A stretch of DNA of 64,000 bases from Spisula solida. Taxonomy: Eukaryota > Mollusca > Bivalvia > Venerida > Mactridae. Below, piece by piece: positions 43,600-53,300 of the stretch. The position numbers were made by a program, and so were the translations under genes. A model generated the notes under the pieces. The model had not been told where the DNA came from and searched no databases. It saw only the letters and a list, made by a program, of their open reading frames with translations. The stretch spans positions 7,266,501-7,330,500 of the forward strand of contig OX365944.1 of NCBI GenBank assembly GCA_947247005.1. Direction: 5' to 3'. Position 1 is the first letter of the stretch. Each line of letters opens with the position of its first letter.

Positions 43600-44085
43600 G
43601 AAGAGGCTGCATGGCTAGTAACCATGGCGACCAGGAGACATTTTACTGGTTTCCATGACAAGCAGAACAGCTCAATTAGTGTCATGGCAACCAGGACTAT
43701 TAAATATTTTCCACGGCTACAAGAACTGTTTTCTAGTTTCCATGGCAACCAGAACTGTTTAGTATTTACCATGGCAGCCAGGCCTGTTTAGTAGCTTTCA
43801 TGGCAGCAAGGACTGTTTAGTTGCTTCCATGGCATACAACTGTTTAGTAGTAACCATGGCAACCAGAACTATTTACTAGTTCCCATGGCAACCAGGACTG
43901 TTTAGTAGTTACCATGGCAACCAGAACTATTTACTAGTTCCTATGGCAACCAGGACTGTTTAGTTGTAACCATGGCTGCCAGGACTGTTTACTAGTTTCC
44001 ATGGCGAACAGAACTGTTCACTTATTTCCATGGCAAAAATAACTGTTGATTAGTTTGAATGGCAGCCAGGAGACTGTCTAGGAAC
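43600..44085. repeat. 28-30-bp degenerate array of CCATGGCAAC (X-box-like) units
   Basis: About 14-15 diverged copies of a unit with the core ACCATGGCAACCAGGACTGT then TTAGTAGTT. Several copies give GTTACCATGGCAAC, GTAACCATGGCAAC, GTTTCCATGGCAAC or GTTCCCATGGCAAC, which match the known RFX X-box palindrome consensus GTNRCC(0-3)RGYAAC-like. It lies just past the stop codon of the minus-strand gene, probably in its 3' UTR or flank. Confidence 0.85.
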
Positions 44086-44159
44086 TATTAGTATCCGAGA
44101 CAACCAGTAAACTGAACCCACTCTGCCAGTCACTGATCCCATCTCACCCAAGCTGTCTA

Positions 44160-44253
44160 TAACAAAGTGTTCTGATCTTGTTGGGGCAATGGTTTATGAG
44201 GTCCTATAACAAAGGTTTCTGTTCTTGTTGGGGCAATGGTTTATGAGGTACTT
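44160..44253 (-). repeat. 47-bp duplication of the end of the coding sequence
   Basis: Two tandem copies of TTGGGGCAATGGTTTATGAG and flanks. One copy is the last 15 codons plus TAG of the peptidase-like gene; the other lies directly behind it, so the stop codon is duplicated. Confidence 0.85.
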
Positions 44254-44369
44254 TCTCCAGCTTATGTCTTGTAATCAAACTATCAAATGAAGGATCACGA
44301 CCCACAAATTGTCGGAACACTAATTTTCCTGGTACACCACCACCAAGAGCTAAATAATTATCACGAAAT
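44204..44369 (-). CDS. M3-like terminal exon
   Basis: Acceptor TTGTAG, phase 2, stop TAG at 44206-44204. Encodes RFRDNYLALGGGVPGKLVFR, then QFVGRDPSFDSLITRHKLEK, plus a 14-residue Pro/Gln-rich extension. The LALGGGVP and F.GRDP.FDSL motifs are the usual M3 C-terminus; the short tail beyond is extra. Confidence 0.92.
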
Positions 44370-47300
44370 CTACAAGAGAAGAAAAGATAATATTACAGTT
44401 TTAAATAGGCAACAGAATCAATGACACATAAGACAAAATTATGTTAAAGGCTTTGTTGCAATGAGAGATGGGGCAAAAATCCTAATAAAATTTGTTTAAA
44501 AAATACAAACAAGAGGGCCCAAAGGGCCCTAGGTCGCTCACCTGTCGAACTTGACCTAGATTTTGTTGAGATGGTCATTGTGACCAAGTTTTATACAGAT
44601 TAGGCCAATATGGTGACCTCTAGTGACTACACAAGGTTTTTATATGATTGACCTAATGACCTACTTTTTTACCTCAGATGACCCAATATCGATTTTGACC
44701 TAGATTTTGTTAAGATGATCATTGTGACCAAGTTTCTTAAAGATCAAGCCAAAACTGTGACCTCTAGTGACTACACAAGGTTTTTCTATTATTTGACCTT
44801 GTGACCTAGTTTTTTACCCCGGATCACCCAATATCAAACTTGATCTAGATTTTGTTGAGATGATCATTGTGACCAAGTTTCATAAAGATTAGACCAAAAT
44901 TGTGACCTCTAGTGACTATGCAAGGTTTTTCTATGATTTGACAATGTGACCTAGTTTTTGACCCAAGATGACCCAATATCGAACTTGACCTAGATTTTGT
45001 TGCTATGATCATTGTAAACAAGTTTCGTAACGATCAGGTCAAAACTGTGACCTCTAGTGACTATGCAAGGTTTTTCTATGATTTGACCTTGTGACCTAGT
45101 TTTTGACCCCAGATGACCCAATATCAAACTTTACCTATATTTTGTTGTGTTGATCATTGTGACCAAGTTTCATAAAGATTAGGCCAAAATTGTGACCTCT
45201 AGTGACTATACAAGGTTTTTCTATGATTTGACCTTGTGACCTAGTTTTTGACCCCGGATGACCCAATATCGAACTTGACCCAGATTTTGTTGAGATGATC
45301 ATTGTGACCAAGTTTCATAAAGATTAATTAAAAATTTTGACCTCTAGTGACTACACAAGGTTTTTCTATGATTTGACCTTGTGACCTAGTTTTTGACCCC
45401 AGATAACCCAATATCGAACTTGACCTAGATTTTGTTAGGATGATCATTGTGACCAAGTTTCATAAATATTAAGTCAAAATTGTGACCTCTAGTGACTACA
45501 CAAGGTTTTTCTATAATTTGACCTAGTGACCAAGTTTTTGACCCCAGATGACCCAATATCGAACTTGGCCTAGATTTTGTTGAGATGATCATTGTGACCA
45601 AGTTTCATAAGGATTAGGCTAAAATTGTTACCTCTAGTGTCTACACAAGCCAATTGTTGACGGACTGACGACGGACGGACGGACGGACGACGGACGAAGA
45701 GTGATCACAAAAGCTCACTCTGTCACTTTGTGACAGGTGAGCTAAAAATAATCAAAGGTGACAGGACTTGTGTATAAGTTATCTGCCCTCGAAACTAATG
45801 TTTTTTCTCCAATTTGGGTATTCACGGGCAGATAATTCCCATATGTGCATGAGATTTCCCCCCACATCTCACAGGAAACAGTTGATAAGCCCACCTATTA
45901 AAGTGTTATTTTTCACAATTTCGGTGATATTCAGAAGTTAAGCTAATCAGTTTTTTTCTGTTATTCATTATTTATGACCCCCAACAACTGACCCCTGGCC
46001 AATGTCATGGAAGACCATAACCAGCCCAACCTAGTATTTGAACCACAGGCAATTCTTGTCAATATTATATAAGGAAGGTCAATTAACTATCATATGAACT
46101 TGAGTATTTTTCATATAGATAATTCAGGAGTTTCATTTGACTTGGGACTAGGGGTTTTGACCCTTGAAATTTTCAAAAAGCCACATTTTGACCCTCAAGA
46201 TTTTTGCTTGAAGGGTCATTTTCTCTTTAAATCATGGGTATTTTTCCTACAGAATAGTAAAATTTAGTCAAAATAATCAAAATGACCCATACACTACATA
46301 CCGTGATAACAATAGTAGCAGTGTCATTTGACAGGTCACTATTTTAATAAGAATAGATGTCTAACATTCTCACCTTTTACCAACTTTTGAAAACAGAGCT
46401 TTATTATCCACAGAACTTTCAAATTCTTCAAAAATATTTGCAGCCAACATCTGAAAGGTAAGACTTTCATGCTTATAAAATTGATGAAAAAGACATTTTT
46501 ATGTTTGTTTTATCTTTTTATAGAAGCAAGGGCTGTGGTAGGAAAGCATGCTATTTGACAACATGCTTGATAGAGTTACCTCCACAAATGAAGAGGTTAG
46601 GGTCATGGTGGTGAACAAGTATGCAAAGTATCAAAGCAATATGTCATATGACTTAGAAAATATTTGAAGTGGTAACTCAACTTAAACAAAACTGACGCCA
46701 ATGCTTGGGTGACAGGAATAGCACCCCCTCAATTCTTTGAATAATGGGGCTAAAAAGTAGACGACAGGAATTTATCTATTTTGGGAACTTGCATAACGAT
46801 GCTGTAGAGTATAAGTTAAAATCCCACTATAGGGGCAAAGCATAATACTAGGTAGCAGTTGTTGATTATGATTGTTTCATTATTTTATCGAGCCCCAGAA
46901 GGGTAAACCCATTTTTTTTGAAGGTCAATATTTTCAATATCTAACCTAAGGCCAGAGTTCTTTGATTTTTCGTTACTCAGATCCTCCAGCATATTTTTTT
47001 GTCATTAAAATTGTTTTTTTGAAAAACATGGAAACCAAAATTGCATATAATGTTTTGATGGTAATGTACCTGCCTTGTTTCATTATTTCATTGTTTTGTT
47101 AATGATCAGCTGGTATCATAAGTGCTTCAGTGCAGTATACTCGTCTTAAGATAAATTGGCTGTTTTCTTGTAAACTAACACTGTTATTGATTGCTTTAAA
47201 TCAGACGACTAGTCCACCACCAACAGCGTGGTAGCTTTACTTTTGGAGTTATTATTTTTATTTTTCCCTCCTCGATCCTGCAGACATTTCACTCATTTAA

Positions 47301-50300
47301 GTCTGAGTAACAAAACTCTGACCTAACTGAAAATGAGCATGATCACCTCTGACCTGATACAAAGCATAAACAGTATTTACATTGATACATAATTATGTCG
47401 TGTGGCAACATAGCCAAATTAAAAATCCTAAAAATCGTATGCGGCCGACAATTTTTGCCAAACAAGAGACATTCAACCACATTGTTTCCTTTTTAACTCA
47501 GTTTTTATTGAATAAATTCCTTCAGAGCAGATTAACAAATTGACCATAAATTTGCTATTTCTTGAGATATTTTCATCAAATAACTTTTATTGTGGTCAGA
47601 ACGTATAGCTCTTTCAGGATGGATAAATAAGGAATTCCGAAAAAATCAGGAATATTGACACCCCTGTTATGTACGTACCTCTGACCAGATATGCTGGTAA
47701 TATCCTGCAGCGTACGTGTTACCTATCCATAATGTGGAATCAGAACACCACAGCCAGTCTTCGGGATGTAATTCTATAGGCATGAATAGTTTATATACCT
47801 CCTCTTGTATTTGTTTCCAATACTTCTCTTTATGTCTAGAAATATAAATATCACATAAATACCATGATCTTCCATGTGTGAACACATAACGGAACAATGT
47901 TCTCCAACACGTGTGATAACAAATGTGTGACGTCACCAGCTTTTCGGCACAAAAACGTTGAGTCACTGGATTAAATTTGTTATTTCTGGACCCGTTACCT
48001 ATAGGAATGTGATAAAAAGAATCCGTCTTTGAAATCAATGTTTCTTAAACTCGCCATGAAAAAACATTATTAAGCTTGCCAAAGGTTTGCTTAATAACCA
48101 GTGTTTTCTAGACTTGTTTAAGAAATGTTGATCTCCAAAGACAACTCATGACGGATCATGTATATATTACTCTGAAAACATTTTACTCCCAATTCAGATC
48201 ATATCAGTTGATTTACATGCATACTAAAAGTGAATAAACTCAATTGATCAAAATAAAGACAAACTAGAAGTGTTTTTTACATAAAAATGTAGTATGTCTC
48301 CCACAGACGGCCATAATTCTTGCAAAAATCCTCTGACCTAAAATGTCTGAGAAGGGGACAGAAAGGTACTTACGCAAGGTGACATTCAATGTCAAATGCA
48401 CTCTTATATAATTCATGACACATGTCAAATGCACTCAAATTTGTCTGACCTGAAAGTAACAAGAAATATGGCATAAGTGGGTATTTCCATGGGTCAAAAA
48501 GTAAGCAAATTTGGCATGCCGAAATATAAGTGATTTTTTTATTTCTTGGGCCATATTTTATGCTAGAGGTCACTTCACTTTGACCCATGTTACACAATAT
48601 GGATTGACAATATTATGCTAAGTATATGCTTACTACAGTCCAGTTTGATGTGTGTTCTAAACTGCTTCATTAGGAAATTTAGACATTTGAGTTTACTAAA
48701 AGATTCTGATGAATTAAAATAATCATGCTTTTAATTAGATTTCATTGTTAATTATTATTACATATCAAACTTTGAATAAAATAATTTTTCGTTCTATATC
48801 CTGGGTCGCCATCCCCCCACTGTATTAATTATTCTCCTTTGAGTCAGGTAAAAAGAGTGATTTTGTTTTATACCCATGTATTGATCGTATGGGACTGCAT
48901 AGCATTCTATGGACTGGAACAAATGAGAACAAGATATATGACGATGCATCAAATACTGACATAATCATCATCTAGCCCTTATATACGCTACTCAAGATTT
49001 ATAATCTGTCAGATAAGATTGTATCACAATTTTGTAATAGTGCATGCATTCACAGAAAATTTCACATATAGTGCCGATATTTGGAAAGGAGACAGTTTCT
49101 TATTGATATACATTTGTATTTGACATTTGACCGATTGGTAGTCAAATTAACCTTACACATAAGGCATGGTGATTTTATTACATATTTTGCACGAACAGAC
49201 GACACAAGACAAAATACATGTGTACATGAAGATTTTAGGCATTACTGACGACTGTCCATCTTAAAATCACACAATATGGTGAGTAGAATATAAACTGACC
49301 AGTTATAAATGTCAAGGAGTGAATTTCTGAGATCTAGTACATATGAATACAAACTTACATTGTAGAAGTCGGGTAATTTCTGGATCTGTTAACTGTTTAC
49401 CAGTATGATAATGTTCACTCATCTGCTTGATAAGCCATGGTTGTTTAGCAAACAGTTTCATCACATAAGCACATACATGTTTACAGTCCAGTTCTATATT
49501 TCTCTGTCCAGATATCTCACTGTATGGTACTGTAGTCAACATCTGTTGTAAGGCATTACCAAACTGAGGAATAAATCAAACATCTGTTGTAAGGCATTAC
49601 CAAACTGAGGAATAAATCAAACATCTGTTGTAAGGCATTACAAAACTGAGGAATAAATCAACATCTGTTGAACATAATCTACGTATTTAATTTAAATTTT
49701 GTGATTTTTGCGACTTGAAAATGCACCTTACCCATATGAGGCAATGATTTTTATAGCAGTTTTATGTCACTTAATGTTGATTATGTTTTCATGGAGCCTA
49801 TGTCTGAATGTACCGTCATATGTCTGGCTATGTGACTGGAAGCATAGATAGACATTATGTGATCACAATCATTCGAGTGTCTGGTCATGTCTGGCTATGT
49901 GACTGGAAGCATAGATAGACATTATGTGATCACAATCGTTCGAGTGTCTGGTCATGTCTGGCTATGTGACTGGAAGCATAGATAGATATTGTGTGATCAC
50001 AGTCGTTCGAGTGTCTGGTCATATGTCTGGCTATGTGACTGGAAGCATGGATAGATATTGTGTGATCACAATAGTTCATCATTGCAGGATAAAATTCTTA
50101 CCTGTTGGAATATTTGGAGAACCTCCTGATAGGAGACGAGTGTTGGTACACCTTTCATGTTAAATTTGTTCAAACTAAGCATGATAAATGATAGTGGTGT
50201 CATACCGTTCACATCACTCCTTTCTGAAATACAGATTACAATGATAGCAGTGTCATAGCATTCAGATCACTTCTTTCTGAAATACAGATTAGATTGATAG

Positions 50301-53300
50301 TGGTGTCATACCATTCACATCACTCCTTTCTGAAATACAGATTACATTGATAGTGGTGTCATACCATTCACATCACTCCTTTCTGAAATACAGATTACAA
50401 TGATAGTGGTGTCATACCGTTCACATCACTCCATTCTGAAATAAAGATTGCAATGATAGCAGTGTCATGCCGTTCACATCACTCCTTTCTGAGATACATA
50501 TTACAATGATAGCGGTGTCATACCATTCACATAATTCCTTTCTGAAATACAGATTACAATGATAGTGGTGTCATACCGTTCACATCACTCCATTCTGAAA
50601 TAAAGATTACAATGATAGTGGTGTCATATCGTTCACATCACTCCATTCTGAAATAAAGATTACAATGATAGCAGTGTCATGCCGTTCACATCACTTCTTC
50701 TGAAATACAGATTACAATGATAGCGGTGTCATGCCGTTCACATCACTTCTTCTGAAATACAGATTACAATGATAGCGGTGTCATGCCGTTCACATCACTT
50801 CTTCTGAAATACAGATTACAATGATAGCGGTGTCATGCCGTTCACATCACTTCTTCTGAAATACAGATTACAGTCATACAAACAAGACTGTGTTCACTAA
50901 ATGGTTATGCCCAGGTGTAAGCCTCGTCCATAATAACTAGCTACATCAATCAGGGGCCATAATTCTGTAGAAATATTGGGTCATATAACATGGCATTGAC
51001 AATGTAAGGTATTTATGATGGTTAACAAGTATGCCAAGTTTTCAAGCAATGCCTTCATGGACTTTGAAAATATTTGAGTTTCACGAACTTGAAAGTATTC
51101 ATTAACATTTTCAATGGAACAGACGGACGAACAGACCGACAAGACAATCACTATATGCCTCCCGCATCAGTAGATGCCGGTAAGTTCTGATTTTAGTAAT
51201 GATAAAGTGTCAATGTTAATAATCAGGTTTTTGCTTAATATATAGGTTAAGTTTATTTCCAGCAAAAATTCTTAATGTCACTTACCTCTTCCTAATTCAG
51301 CAGAAGTAGTCCTTGTTTTAGTATATCTGGCAAAGGGGTCAAGATAAAATCTGGATGCATAGGAACCTAAAATTAAAAGTCACATTTAACTACATAACAC
51401 AGAAGGACGATGTGTTAGGCCAAAACTAATTATGTGGTTCTAGTAACCTGACCGACCCTAATTTTTTGGCCCTACCCTAAACATTTTATTGCAAACAATT
51501 TTTTTTTGTGGAAATGGCGATTTTCGGACCAGTACGGAACCTACGGCATTTAAATATTGATTTTAACGGATGTATTATTCTCATGTACTGCCATTGATGA
51601 TTCTTCCACAATTTCGAGATGGCCTGCTTGGGGTCAGCAACTGTTCTAGCTATTTCAATAAATAAAAATGAAACTTAAAACTTCAGATAATCTCAAACTG
51701 AGAGCAAAGATTTGTGTGTCTCCTAGCTCAGAGCGCTTGTCGTCTAATCTGGTGACCCGGGCTCAAAAACGGGTGGAGACACTCATATGCCTGCCATATT
51801 TTTCAGCAGTAAGCTGATTGGCAAACAAAGGCTATGCTAGGCATTTAAAGAAAAATGAAAATGATTTGTACTTCATATGCTATGGCAGATTAGAGCCTGA
51901 CAATTATTATGTGACTGTGTTATTAGATAAGTATAGCACAGAGAATTTGACCTGATTCTGACCTTTATGCATGAATTTATTACAAGGTTCTTCCGTTGAA
52001 TACATAAATTCCAACAAACAAATCGTGCAATATCGGTCCTTTAGATTTGTGTTGGTATTACACCTCAAGCGTCTTCGTGATAATTCCCGATTATGAAAAA
52101 ATACAACCGGGGTTATAAATATCGACAAGATTGCTAACTCATGGTCAAGAGTCGTGTCAAATTCTTTGAACAATTACAAACATCAATGAATGATGCTATA
52201 TGTTGAGACTATGATACTATGCTACATACCATCATTATTATAAATATCGAATGCTTTCACATCAGGATGCCACATATCACTGTCCTCCGCAGACACAATC
52301 TGTATAATATAACAATCAAATCTATACCGGGGTATATACCTTATATAAAACAATCAACAATCAAATATACCTATTTAAATAATGTTTAATGTTTCTGTTG
52401 CCATGGCAACCACAATTGTTTGAATAAAAAAATATCTAGATGTGCATAATCACCTTATTATCACCTACCCACATACAAAGTTTCATAAACCTAGATGGGA
52501 AACTGTTCGAGTTATGGCAGGATCCAGATTTTGAACAAGATCCAGATTTTGAAGTATTTTCACTATTTCCATATCCATAGAAACCACAATTTTGGTCAGA
52601 ATACAAATATTTAGATGTGCATAAGCTCCTTAATGCCCCCTATCTACATACAAAGTTTTATAAACCTAGCTTGGAAACTGTTTGCGTAATGTCAGGACCC
52701 AGATTTACAGATGGACGTTCTCACTGACTTGACATTGAGAGGTTTTCTTTTGTTCATCCTTTTGTTTCTCGCACCCCATAAGCAACATTTTGCAACCCGT
52801 AAGCAACGGAATGAATAGAATCTAAATATAGCCTATTGTTCCACACCTCACAACTACATGTGGATGCGTACGGACAGACGGACGGATGGCAAACCTATAG
52901 TCCCCTAGGTACGGGACTAAATATTGTAAACTAAGAGCACCATCAACAAGTGCTGGACCCTCAACTTTCTTGTACCCTTGCTCATCTAGGTCAACACCAT
53001 AAAACATATTGATATCCGCACTTTACAGATCAGTATATAAGTCAATCACCAGCATATTAATGTATGTAACAAGAAAACCCAATACATTGTACATGTGTAA
53101 TCATTTTACCAGCAAAATAGGAAAACTATCATAATTGGTCAGATATATAGAGTAACAGATTTATGTTGCAGACAGTTAAGGTGGAGAGATTTATCCAGTG
53201 ATGGGGATCATGGCAGGGGATTAAATAAACCTAACATTATATGGAAATATAGAAATTCAATAAATGACATAGCCAAATAGCCATACGGTTTGAATTAATC

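Noticed and set aside
48374..48597. 75-codon minus-strand frame starting upstream of the M3-like exon
   Set aside because: Only 48374-48449 has family similarity and splice borders; the upstream part is intron.
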